Below, one piece after another: positions 10,791-21,199 of a stretch of DNA of 64,000 nucleotides (its first letter is position 1; every line of letters starts with the position of its first letter). Source of the stretch: Phaeosaccion multiseriatum (taxonomy: Eukaryota; Ochrophyta, other classes); the NCBI GenBank assembly GCA_965112735.1, contig OZ218964.1, positions 2,108,001 to 2,172,000 of the forward strand, read 5' to 3'. The position numbers and the translations under genes were made by a program. Below the pieces are notes generated by a model, which made no database searches, was not told the origin of the DNA, and saw nothing but the letters and a program-made list of their open reading frames with translations.

Positions 10791-12087
10791 GCGGCAGGAG
10801 GAGGAGGAGGGGGAGAAGCAAGAGCAGCACGGAGGGCGATGCAAAGCAGCAGGAACAGGACATGGGTCACCTTTGGCAGTTCTTGTTGCGGAGCGCCCTA
10901 TTTTTGTGTCTCTTTTGTCCAGGCTTTTTGAGAGAGAGGTCTGGCTTAGCTCTTTTATCTGTGTGTGCCCATCCATCCTCTGTGAATGTGGATGGGTAGT
11001 AAGTAGGTTGCCTACCAAATGTGAATTGACTTGTAAGGGAAGCAGCTGCTGCGTCCGTCCGGGTCGCGGGGAGGCTACCGCTTGTGGTTGTAGCTTATAC
11101 ATACTCCCTTCGATCCCACTTATACTATATAAAGAAACATCGAAAAGCACGCACGTCTACCCTTTGTATGCCTCAACACGGTGAGAGGCATGAAGCATCA
11201 CTCTCTCCACCCCTCTACAGCAAGGCAAGACAAAACAACCCTTCGACTTGTCTGCATTCGGCCGAGGACCTTGCCCAGAGAGAACGAGGCCCTCCTCCCC
11301 CTCCAGGGCGGAAATAGCTCCAGGCTCTGGCTTAGTAAAGATATCACACACGAGTCTGTGAGGAGTAGACCGATACCGTCCATATACTTCGAAGTAGCTT
11401 TTATCACTCTTCCGTCTTTTATGTACGAATGTTCCAAAGAGAACGAGGCCGGCCAGTCCCTTCAAGGCCAAGATACAAGCGGGATGCATTGAGCCATGTC
11501 CTGATGCACGGGGCAGTGCTGCGCTTCGTGGCCCGTATCGGCTCCTGCCGGGCTGGAGGATGCAAGACATCCCTTGATGTACTGCGCTGTGCCGTGGTGT
11601 GCGAGAGCTGCTGTTGGGTAGCGCTGGTACCCACTCTCGCACCGGTTGTGTCTCGGGCCGCGTCTCTCATCGCCGGCCAGTGCCTCAGCGCGCAGCGTAC
11701 GCGACAGAGCTCTGCATACGAGTGCCACACACGCCCGCCCAGCCTGACTGCCTTCGATCGCTCCAATTGCTCCACTTGGGCTCTGTTGCAGATAAGAGGC
11801 GCTATGTTCCATGCCCTGGCACAACCGACGGTCGCAAGGCCACAGCCAGAGGCACCACGGAAGGTCCGAGCGACGTCCCTCCCCTTGCCCCTCCTCTCCC
11901 CAATCTTTTGCCATCCCTCACCAGGAATGATGTCTGATTTTCGACAGAGGCGAAGGCTCTGGCGGAACGAGCGAGGGGCAAGGCAGCATCAAGAGCCCAT
12001 CTCACCGCTCACCCGGACAGACAGAGTGTTAGCCGTGCAGATGAGTCCAGCTTCCGACTAATGGCTGCAAGATGCTCCTCTTCCTAT
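10634..12087. other. Intergenic region, no supported gene
   Basis: Contains a (CAG)9-type run at about 10757-10790 just after the mastigoneme-like gene, a TATA-like ctatataaa at about 11127 without a recognisable gene next to it, and several overlapping frames of 100-210 codons between 11157 and 12061 on both strands, none with family features. No gene is called. Confidence 0.4.
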
Positions 12088-12711
12088 CTATGCACTCTTC
12101 GCTCCTCCTCCTGAGGGTGGTGCTGCTGCGGGGGATGCAGGGGAGGCACCCCCTTTTGTCACTGCCGCTGGAGCCTTGGCAACAGCAGAGCCTCCTGCCG
12201 TTGCCTCTTCCGTCGGCTTATGTAGGTAGGGAAGGCCCACGTAGGTGCCTTTGGGGACGTCCTCTAGCTCGGGCCGGTCGGAGGTTCTCATCCTCACATA
12301 GATGGTGGCCGTGAGTAAGACGGCTGCGGGAGAGGCAGAAGGAGCAGAGAGGGAGTGACGGAGCCGAGGAGCGAAAATGAGGAGGAGGCAGGACGGGAGG
12401 CGCAGGCGAATGCGCGGGTTGTGCAGCTGGTTGCCTGCACCGCAATGAAAGGTGAAGAAGATAGAAGGGAAGGAGGGCACCCCGCCACTGCTGGTCGCTC
12501 GGCCGTGATGGGAAATGATCCACACCGCAGCCTGCCCCTGTAGAGCGTGCCCCAAGAAAGTCATCATTATATTCTCCTCCACTCCCTCCCTCCAACACAC
12601 TCCCTCCCTCTTGCCCCTCCCCTCATCTTCCCACTCACTTGTTGATGCTCCCATCATCTTGATCCAGATGACGCGCGCCCGATCTGAAGGCCGCAACAAA
12701 GACATCATCAT
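12088..12711 (-). CDS. Small single-pass membrane protein, unidentified
   Basis: Two exons, 12711-12639 and 12323-12088, joined in phase 1 to give 102 aa. The N-terminal half contains RPSDRARVIWIKMM followed by a hydrophobic segment across the junction (GASTTVLLTATIYVRM), a likely membrane anchor. After it comes RTSDRPELEDVPKGTYVGLP, then an Ala/Pro/Gly-rich C-terminus. Three ATG codons stand in a row at the start (12711, 12708, 12705), just after a CAG, so a 5' UTR intron is possible. Family not recognised; size and layout would suit an organelle-membrane subunit, but that is speculation. It shares a 183-bp upstream interval with the divergent GST-fold gene. Confidence 0.6.
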   Translation of the reverse strand: MMMSLLRPSDRARVIWIKMMGASTSEWEDEGRGKREGVCWREGVEENIMMTFLGHALQGQAAVWIISHHGRATSSGGVPSFPSIFFTFHCGAGNQLHNPRIRLRLPSCLLLIFAPRLRHSLSAPSASPAAVLLTATIYVRMRTSDRPELEDVPKGTYVGLPYLHKPTEEATAGGSAVAKAPAAVTKGGASPASPAAAPPSGGGAKSA

Positions 12712-12894
12712 GGCTGAGTTCAAGGCAACAAGGAACAGGATTGTGAAAGGGGAAGGGAAAAAGGGCTGGTGGGGAAAAAATTGTGAAATGAGGACGAAGC
12801 CAGCCTGTGAACGTGGACTCACAACACGCGTATCTTTCTTCCAATAAAAATCTTCCAATTTCCTCTTTTACTCCCCGCTCTCTGCGTCCACAAA
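12712..12894. promoter_or_regulatory. Bidirectional promoter interval
   Basis: 183 bases between the divergent starts at 12711 (minus) and 12895 (plus), locally less GC-rich (for example ggaaaaaattgtgaaatg). Function inferred from position. Confidence 0.35.
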
Positions 12895-15800
12895 ATGCAG
12901 GCGCGACTTTCTTCGCTGGTGCTAGTGGCCAGCCTCGCATCCCTGGGAGATAGCCTTGTCTTGAACAGCTGCGTCGCAGTGGGCAGCTCGCGGAAGACGA
13001 GCACCAGCAAAGACGGCGGCAGGAGGTGTGCACAAAGGTCTCGCTTGGCCTTGGCGTCGCTCCCAAAGGTCAGCACACCAATTCTGAGCTGCCTGCGCCA
13101 CTTGCATTAACTATTCCCCCCCTCTCTCTCCGTTGTCCCTGGAGCAGCCCTTCCCCTTTGAGGGTGTGGCGAGCATGTTGGGGGGCATCAAAGCAGGCCT
13201 GCAGGGTGAGATGCCGGATGGATTTGAAGACAAGGCGCCTTCATGGGAGGTGAGGGCCGGCCAGCGGGAGATACACGGAGGTCCCCACTTTCAGCTATGC
13301 CTGCTCCTCTTTACGATCCTGCCATCAACACCATTCTTCGTATCTGCATTGGCCCTGACTGTGCCCCTTTTTACACAGGACCTTGAGGAGCTGCTTACCT
13401 CCAAACAAACGAAGGAGGAGAAGGACAGAGAGGCTCTCCGCGAGACGGGCAAGGGCCCCACAGACTCCCTTGCGCTGCTCAGGCTCTTCGACGCACCCCC
13501 GGGCACAGGTAAGTGCCAACGCCAAGGACGATGCAGACCTCCAAAGTATCGCTCTGATGGACGGCACTTGACACCATGTTTTGTCTCTCTCTCTCTGTGC
13601 CCCTTTCTGTCTCTCCCCACCTTCGACCCCAGTTCCCCGGGTGAAGCTGTACCGAGACCAAGCTGCGTGGTGCCCGTATTGTGAGAAGGTGTGGCTGCAA
13701 CTCGAAGGTATGTCAGAGTGGGGGCGGGGGTGGGGAGAAAAAATCCAAACAACGTGGACTGAGCGCCATGTGCTCCCTCCTCCTCTTCAGAGAAGCGCAT
13801 CCCTTACTCCATCGAGAAGATCAACATGCGGTGCTACGGGGAGAAGCCCGCGGCGTTCATGTCTCTGACGGGCGGCGGCGGCATGCTGCCCGTGATGGAA
13901 CTGGACGGGAAGGTCATCACCGAGTCAAACCAGATCATACAGGTAAGGCCCGGGCGGAGAGGGAGAGGAGAGGCCAGAGCAAGGGTCATGCTCGACTTGG
14001 GGGAAAGGGGGAGGCAGACACATGCTTGTCTGTAATGTGCGATGCTGAAACAGTAACAGTGTGTAAAGAGAGCATGACATGACGCGTACGCACTCTGCCC
14101 TCCTCCCTCCGATGGCCTTTATCTGTGCGCCACACTCCCCACCCCTTTTGACATGGACGCACAGGCGCTGGAGGACGCCTTCCCTGACAACAAGCCGCTC
14201 ATGGCCCAGGGCACAGCCAACGCGGACAAGGTGCCTCCCCTGCTGCAGCTGGAGAGGCAGCTCTTCAGTGCGTGGTTCAGGTGCGGCGAAGGAGTGCCAT
14301 GGTGGACGGGGCGGCGTGGGCTGTGGGCCTGGGGGCTGGGGCTGGAGGATGGGGGTGCAAGGCGCTGGGAGACAAGGACTCACTCCGGCCGCTGTTGGGT
14401 ATTCAGAGTGGGTTGACTCCTCTCCAAACCAGCCCCTTCCCTTGTGTGGAGCCCTTTCTCACGAGACACAGTGCCCCTTGCCCCGTCCTATCCTGCCCAT
14501 ACACCTCTACCCCTTACCCTGCCTTGCCCATGTACCTCTTCCCTCTCCCCTGCCTGCAGATACCTCACCTCCGCCAACATGCAGCCGTCGCAGGTCAGTC
14601 AGTGCCCTCGGACGCCGCTCACGCAGCCCCCTGGGAGTCAAACCCCCCACGCACCTGTCTACGCACGGGGCCGACTGACACGCACTGTACTCGAGTCCAT
14701 CCTCCTCCAACCCTGCCAGCTTGGCTGCTGCCGTGCACCTTCCTCACCCAGTCTTGCCGCCTCTCTTGCTCTGCCCCCTGCCCCTTTTCTTAGGAGATGA
14801 ACTTCTGCTCAGTGATGGACGAGGTGGAGGAAAAGCTCGGCGAATGTGGGGGGCCCTTCTTCCTCGGGAAGGAGGTGAGCATCGTGGAGGTGATGTTCAC
14901 ACCCTTCCTGGAGAGGATGGCGGCGTCGCTCCCGTACTTCAAAGGTACGTCTCCGTCTCCGTCTCCATCCCCCACAGAAGGAGGGGGTGAGGAACGAGAG
15001 AGGGAGAGGGAGAGACGGAAAGAGTGGGCGGAGAGGGTGAGGGGCAGAGAGAGAGAAGGTGGAGAGGGACAGAGAGAGAGTGTGAGGGGCAGAGAGAGAG
15101 AGAGAGAGACTGACATGCCCCCATTGGCCCGAGTGTCTGGTTGCGTTGTCAACCGAGCAACACAAACAGCTTCAGCTCTCCCCCTCCTTTCGTTGCCCCC
15201 CCCCCCCTCCTCCACAGGCCTGCTCATCCGCGGCAACCCCCGCTGGCCTGCGCTGAACAAGTGGTACGACGCGATGGACACGCTGCCCTCGTACGTGCAG
15301 ATGAAGGGCGATTACTACACGCACTGCCACGACTTGCCGCCCCAGGTGCGTTGGGGGCAGCCGAGAGAGAAAGCAAGGAGCTTGAGACAGATGGCACTGG
15401 ACGAGGCGTTGTGTCCTGTTTGACTGCTCTCTCTCTCTCTCTCTCTCTCTCCCTCTGCGTGTCTGTGTGATGCAAAGGCTGGTTAGGAAGAGGTTTCAGC
15501 CTTAAAGAACCCTCGTGCACTGCTACCAGCATGCCTTCTCACGCCCGTCAACCGAAGCACACTCACACGGACACTTTACCCCCCGAATCCCCCCGTGTTG
15601 CTGTGCGTGCGGCCAACCACCCACCAACAGGTTGGCGGCTGCTTCCAGACGGGAGACGGCGTCAAGTACAGCGACGAGATCGACGGCAAGAACGGCTTCT
15701 GGTCGGTGCCCGTCAAGGAGGGCATCGAGCCCTGGGCCCAGGACCGACCGGCGGAGCAGGCTGCAAGAGAAGCGGCCGCGAGACTTGTGGGTGCGTGCGT

Positions 15801-16751
15801 GCGTGAGCCCCCCCCCTCCCTCCCCCCCCCTCCATCCCTCCCTCGCCCACCCCGCTCACCCCCCTCCCCCTCCTTGTCCCCCTCGTAGCCAACCACAAGA
15901 ACGTGGCGGCCTTCGCCTGCCGAGGGGTGGGCACTCCTGGCGTGCCTCCCGTGGCCGCTCCTCTATCAGACCCCAACTCCAACCCCAACACCAAGTTCGT
16001 CCCAGGTACACACGCACCGCAGCCCCTGTGCATATCCTCCTCTCCCTCCTGTACCTCCTGTACCTCCTGTACCTCCTGTACCTCCTGTACCTCCTCTCCC
16101 TCCTGTACCTCCTGTACCTCCTGTTCTTCTCCCCGCCGTTGCCTCTCTGCCCCTGCCTGTCCCTGCCTCCCACTCTGCTTCTAGATCTAGCTCTGGCACT
16201 GCTTCTACTTCCTCCCCCCCCCCCCCCCTCCCCTCCCCCCCTCACCGCCTCCTTGCCCTCTGTGCTACACCCCCCCTCTGGTCCCTGCCCCTGTCAGGTG
16301 TAGACGCTGCCCTGCGCCACGTAGTGCACGCGCTGCTTGAAGGCACAGAAGCGGCGCAGGAGGCGGGATTGTCAGAGGGCATGCCCACAGAGCAGGTTAG
16401 AGGCGTATGGGGGGAGAGGGGGGAAGGGGGGTATTGGTTAGAGACACACAGGGCAGGCTTGTGGCGTGTCGAGGCCCTCGCACTGCTACAGCCGCCGCTG
16501 GACACTCTCCTAATGGAACCCTCTCCTCGCCGCCCTGCCTCTCCCCTCCCCTCCTCCCCACCCCACTCCATACTCCTCTCCCCATCCACTGCCATCCCCA
16601 TCCCTCCCTCCCTCCCTCCCTCCCCCCCCTGGAGCAGGTCCGCCTGAGCCTGACGTATCTGCAGGAGCGTGTTGGCGTGCCGCGAGACATGCGCTTCGAG
16701 GCTGCTCAGCAGCTCAGGGGTCATCTTGGCTGGTACATGGAGAAGCTCTAG
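12895..16751 (+). CDS. GST-fold protein with CPYC active site and secretory/plastid leader
   Basis: Thirteen exons join in phase to 516 aa: 12895-13068, 13148-13249, 13379-13508, 13633-13707, 13791-13942, 14165-14280, 14560-14593, 14794-14944, 15218-15345, 15631-15790, 15889-16005, 16298-16395, 16638-16751. The first exon has a hydrophobic signal-like start (LSSLVLVASLASLG) followed by a Ser/Arg/Lys-rich stretch, as in bipartite plastid leaders. Exons 4-5 carry the thioredoxin-fold N-domain: KLYRDQAAWCPYCEKVWLQL, then MLPVMELDGKVITESN with the cis-Pro and Glu-Ser glutathione site. Exons 6-9 are the helical C-domain. About 180 further residues follow, so it is twice the length of a simple GST. 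The Cys-type site and the extension recall iota/lambda-like classes; glutathionylation or deglutathionylation chemistry is expected rather than classical conjugation. Exon 7 is only 34 nt. Confidence 0.85.
16043..16130. repeat. 9-bp repeat (TCCTGTACC)n in intron 11
   Basis: Eight or nine tandem TCCTGTACC units, with two CTCC interruptions, in the intron between exons ending at 16005 and starting at 16298 of the GST-fold gene. Pyrimidine-rich on the coding strand. Confidence 0.9.
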
Positions 16752-18306
16752 GCATATACGACAGCTGTAGGTAGGCATATGGGGCTGAGCGGTCAGCTCA
16801 AAACGTATGTAGTACAAAGTAAGCCCGCCTTGGTTAGCTGAAGGGCTTGCAGGGGGGAGGTGTTGGCTGGGGGCAAGCTGGACAGCGTTGAGGCCCTCGC
16901 TCTCGCTTCCTTGCATGTATAGAATTATTTACATGAATTTTATCAGGATTGCATCACATTGAACCACTGCTCAAGCTGCGCCGTTGGTAATACGACGAAA
17001 GCGAATACTATGTCCACCTGGCAGAGGGGCAGAGGCGAGGACGGTCTTGTAAGCAGAGGGGCAGAGGCGAGGACGGTATTGTAACGTCCCCCCTCTTGCC
17101 CACGGCACTGTGGCGTGCGGTGTGGGGAGGGTACCTTATTGACTTAATAAGATTCACCTAAGAACCTCAAAGTTGTGTGGGGAGGGAAGGACAGGGAGGG
17201 ACTCGGAGGCGCAAACATCGGACGGGCAGACCAGGCCACAGCCCAGGCCACAGCCCAGGCCACAGCCCAGGCCACAGCCCAGCCCAGGCCAGGCCACAGC
17301 CCAGGGCAAGCAGACCAGGCCACAGCCCAGGGCAAGCAGACCAGGCCACAGCCCAGGGCAAGCAGACCAGGCCACAGCCCAGGGCAAGCAGACCAGGCCA
17401 CAGCCCAGAGCAAGCAGACCAGGCCACAGCCCAGGGCAGGCAGACCAGGCCACAGCCCAGAGCAAGCAGACCAGGCCACAGCCCAGAGCAAGCACACCAG
17501 GCCACAGCCCAGGGCAGGCTAGGCTCCAATCATCGTCAGGACGTATTTCTCCGGTCCCTGCCCTGGGAGCCGCTCAGTCGGCAGTGAGCGGCGTGCGGAG
17601 GCAGATAGACAGAGAGAAGTCAACCATAGCGTACACGTACACGTACACGTACATGCACTCCTCGTTCAAGAGAGGGAGGCAAGACGAGCGCCGCCCATCC
17701 ACTGCCATCCCATCACCCACCAGAGAGGGCTGCAGCTCCTCGTCGCGTCGACGCCCCTGCTGGTTTGCTGCCTTCCGAGTGCCCTCCGTACATGTACTGG
17801 CCCAGCCACAAGCGCTAGCCCTGTTGATCGGCCTAGGGCTGTCTGTCTGTCTCGCTCTACTTCCTTTCTTCATTGGGACTGACCGAGCGACGCCACTCAG
17901 TCCTGCCAAACCAACTGCTAAGCCCAAGAGGAGAGTGCTGTCGTTCCTCTCTTCCTCTCTCCTCTTGTTCACAAGTGGTCTGTACGAGGCCGAGCGGCGT
18001 ACGAGGAGCCGCCCCCCAACACACGCACGCACACACGCACGCACGCGCCCATCGGAAGGGCACCTTCGCTCGACAGATATGCCTTAGCGAGCCGTGTCAC
18101 GCTGGTGTCGTTCTGGTGTCGTGCTCGTGTTGTGCTGTTCGCTGTTTGTTTGCTGTTGCCCCTCTGGAGCATCGCAAACCAATCGAGTCGTGGGGAACGT
18201 TCCATTGAGTGTCGCTCTCATGCACTACGCGTAAAGGCCCACCACCAAAGCCACAGCAGTTAGTCATACAGCTACAGCCCTGCCGCCGCCCTTGCATTGG
18301 ACATCT
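16752..18306. other. Intergenic, convergent 3' ends with minisatellite
   Basis: 1.55 kb between two convergent genes. Besides the minisatellite (17222-17518) it holds a duplicated 27-bp sequence (gcagaggggcagaggcgaggacggt at about 17022 and 17054), a (CGTACA)n run at about 17630-17655 and a CGCACGCACA-rich stretch at about 18020-18050. No gene supported. Confidence 0.5.
17222..17518. repeat. 26-bp minisatellite
   Basis: A 5' block of about four 12-bp units (CCACAGCCCAGG) leads into about nine 26-bp units that begin GACCAGGCCACAGCCCAG and end GGCAAGCA or GAGCAAGCA. It lies in the gap between the GST-fold gene (plus) and the AKR-like gene (minus). All frames are open on the plus strand because the units lack stops, which creates apparent ORFs of 110-300 codons. 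Confidence 0.93.
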
Positions 18307-20903
18307 TCACCGATCCCCTCCTTGCGGCTCTCCCCCGCCTCCTTCCTCCTCGCTGCCCTCCCCCTCCTCCTCGTCCCCTCCGAGTGCATCGATGGAGCGG
18401 AGCTGCGCTTCAGTGAGAGAGGAGTCGTGCGTGTCGTTGGGGGAGAAGAACTCGGGCCGGCTTGCTAGGGAGTGCAGCACGCCTAATTCAGGAGAGACAG
18501 TGGCGTATGGGCCAGCAGAGAGAGAGAGAGAGAAGGAGGGAGAGGAAGGGGAGAGGGAGGCTCCTGCTGGTGAGTGAGAGGAGAGAAAACTCTCCTCGAT
18601 TTCTCCTTGGCAGAGAGGTGAAAGATAGCGGGGCGCAAAGGAAGAGCACTTCTTTCTTAAGGAGAAGCGAAGCACACTCTGCTGACGCACCCAGGCCGCG
18701 CTGTGGACAGCCCTTCCCCTCCCCCCTCCCCCCTCCCCCGCCTCGCACCCACCGAAGAGCTTGTCAACGAGAGGGGTCACAGTCGCAGTCCAAGCTGAGC
18801 TGCCACCGCTTTTGCGCCCGCCCTTGCCCCTCCCCGCCAGGGGCTCCTTCGCCTGCTGCTGTTTCACCAACTGCCGCTCCTGTGCCTCCCAGCTGAGCAG
18901 CGTGGCCAGCAGGCCGGGCCCCACGAGCGGCACGACTCCGCGGTACATGGCCCAGCGGGCCAGCAGCGCACCCACCGCCTGCGGTAGTGAGGCGTGCGAG
19001 GAGCGTGTCAAACCAAAGTCAGTAAAGCAAAGAGTATCAACCAACCTAATGTCAAACAAAGAGAGAATGGCAGGCCAAAGCGTGTCGTCAAAATGTCTTC
19101 CACCCCTCCGAAGGCCTCAAACTCCTCCAGCCAGTCCTCTCTTACCATTCCCCTGTCAGCGCTGAGCCCTTCCAAGGCCTGCTTCGCCGCGCCCTCTCGC
19201 TGGACCCCTGGCTGCGACTCTCCTCCCTCTTCCTCTCCCTCAGGCCGCTGCTCCCCTCCCCCCCCTGTTAGAGCCTCTCCCTTTCCCTCCCCTCCCTCTG
19301 CGCTCTCCTCCACAGCAGGAGCCGCATCGGGCTCGAGTGTCAGGACACCGACAACGTTGAGGTGCCGCACGTGACAGTAATTGACCAGAGAGCGCTGCTG
19401 CTGCAAGGGTCCATACTTGACCACATTGGCCACGGGCTTGCAAAAGGCTTGGCCTTCTGCTTCAGAACCGCCCCCCCCGCCTCTCTCTCTAAACTGCGTG
19501 AACACGGCGTCGATGTGCCACTGCAGACAGCCGTCCAGCCCTGGCAGAGGCAGACAAGGGTATTTGGGTAGGGGGGTGAGACAGACAGACAGACAGACGG
19601 AGCCGTGCACAGAGCGAGCAGAGAGGGCTGTCGCCACGACAGACGGTAGAGCGGTACAGGCAGACCTCAGTTCCCTCAAAGCCAACACCCCCTTGCCCTC
19701 CCCTCCCCGAGACGCTCAGCATCCGCCTCTCTGCCCGGCTGAGTACTCGTCTCAGTGCTCCGGCGAAGAACCAACTCAGCAGGCTCTGGCACGAGCTGGA
19801 GAAGAGCAGCATCCACTCACCCAGATGCTTGATCACACCTCCCCGGACGAGTGACGCTAGCGACGCCCACGTGTCCATGAATCTGAAGGGGAGGAGAAGT
19901 AGAGAGAGAGGGGGAGAGAACGATAGGGTCAGGGGGGGCACTCACTTCAGTCGATCCAAGTGACTCGGAAGGGGCGCTTGGCTTGTGGGGAATGCAGTTA
20001 AGGAGGAGGGTGGTGGGGATTGCTGAGGGAAAACCATCGGATACGGTGCTCGTGGGACTAGTATGTACTCTCATGTACCTCCTTTCGTCCCTGAGCTGCT
20101 GCTCCCTGCTCGAGGCATGACGGGGTCCTTTGCTCGACACGGGCCAGCCTACCACAACGAGATCGATGTGCGCCACGCCCGTCACTGAGGTAAGGAAGAG
20201 GGGAGAGAAAAAGCAGATGAGGAGGAGGGAGAAACGGAGAGGGGGAGAGAGAGAGGAAGGGACGGAGAGACTGCGATTGGGCAGGGTCCATACGGTGCTC
20301 GGGCAAGGGCTGCTGCAGAAAGAGCAGGGGACATGGGACACCCAGTGTTTGTCGCAATTCGGCGCTTCTCACCTTTGATAAAACTCTGCACGAACTCAGC
20401 AGCTGTCTGCGGGGACTGATGAGGGTCGAGCTCTGGAGGGAAGCGCAATCCGATCGTCAACACCTGCCGACACACACACACAGAGGGAGAGAGAGTCCAC
20501 CGTGTAAGGGCACCTCTGTGTGCATAGCCCTCAGGCAGAGAGCGGCATAGAGGCCTGCTTCATGGGGAAGGCAACGTACCTTCCTGCTGTGCGCCTCGTC
20601 CTTCAGCAAGGCCTTGACCTCCTTTGAGATGCCCTCCTCCACCCCTGCGTTGCGGCACAGCACCAAAGTAGCGGGAGGTCAGCCTCAGCTACAACCCCCC
20701 GATTTCTATCCTCCGCAATCGGCCTTCGCCTTCCTGACTGACCTACCTGCATCAAAGAAGAGATGTCTGCACCTGCGCTGTCCCGTGAGTACCTGCAAAA
20801 ACTGTGCAAGTCGGGCGGCTCCGCTCTCCGACGGTAACAAGGCCCCGACGCGGCTCTGGTCCGAGAACAAGCTCAGCTCGGAGGTGAAGTCATAGGACCA
20901 CAT
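18307..20903 (-). CDS. Degenerate aldo-keto reductase-like protein
   Basis: Nine exons on the minus strand join in phase to 437 aa: 20903-20747, 20644-20580, 20463-20373, 20184-20079, 19981-19946, 19882-19821, 19540-19146, 18978-18753, 18482-18307. Order and spacing follow the AKR (beta/alpha)8 barrel: HLFFDAGVEEGISKEV where AKRs have the DTA-x2-YGNE motif, VTGVAHIDLVVVGWP for the DLYLIHWP strand, KFMDTWASLASLVRGGVIKH for the helix before GVSN, KPVANVVKYGPLQQQRSLVN for the NQVE-P-QQ segment and LLARWAMYRGVVPLVG for LRWALQRG. The catalytic Tyr is gone, the His of HWP is Gly, and a Glu/Gly-rich insert follows strand 6. The C-terminus is acidic. It is probably not an active oxidoreductase. The start (20903) is tentative, since it follows a CAG and an upstream exon is possible. 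Confidence 0.72.
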
Positions 20904-21199
20904 GGCCTGCAGCAAGCCAGGCAGCTTCCAAATGGGGAGCAGAAAAGTCAATCCGATCGAGTCAACCGCCAGCGCGAATAAAAGTAATGGACGGCAGTGG
21001 ATGGCTTATGGCTCGCCTCTCTCCGCTCGAGCAGAGGGTCCCTCTTTCTCGCTCTCTCTCTCTCTCTCTCTCACACTCCTACTACTACTCCGCAAATCAG
21101 ATACTAGGAAAGATACTTTTCCTTCATCATGGTGTAGTTCCTGAGCTGGCAAGCTGCTGCTAAGGGGAGGTAGGACAAAAGGCCTGAAGCTCAGATCTC
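20904..21199. promoter_or_regulatory. Bidirectional promoter interval
   Basis: 296 bases between divergent starts at 20903 (minus) and 21200 (plus). It contains a (CT)n run at about 21049-21071 and a copy of the recurrent ggacggcagtggatgg motif at about 20990. Role inferred from position. Confidence 0.35.

Noticed and set aside
17173-18087. 304-codon plus-strand ORF over the 26-bp minisatellite
   Set aside because: The minisatellite has no stop in any frame; the encoded RPQPRASRPGHSPGQ repeats have no other support.
20153-20184. Alternative short exon ending at GTG/GTAGGC in the AKR-like gene, continuing at 20022
   Set aside because: It also keeps frame, but it removes the VGWP strand end that matches AKRs in position; the longer exon 20184-20079 joined to 19981-19946 fits the family spacing better.
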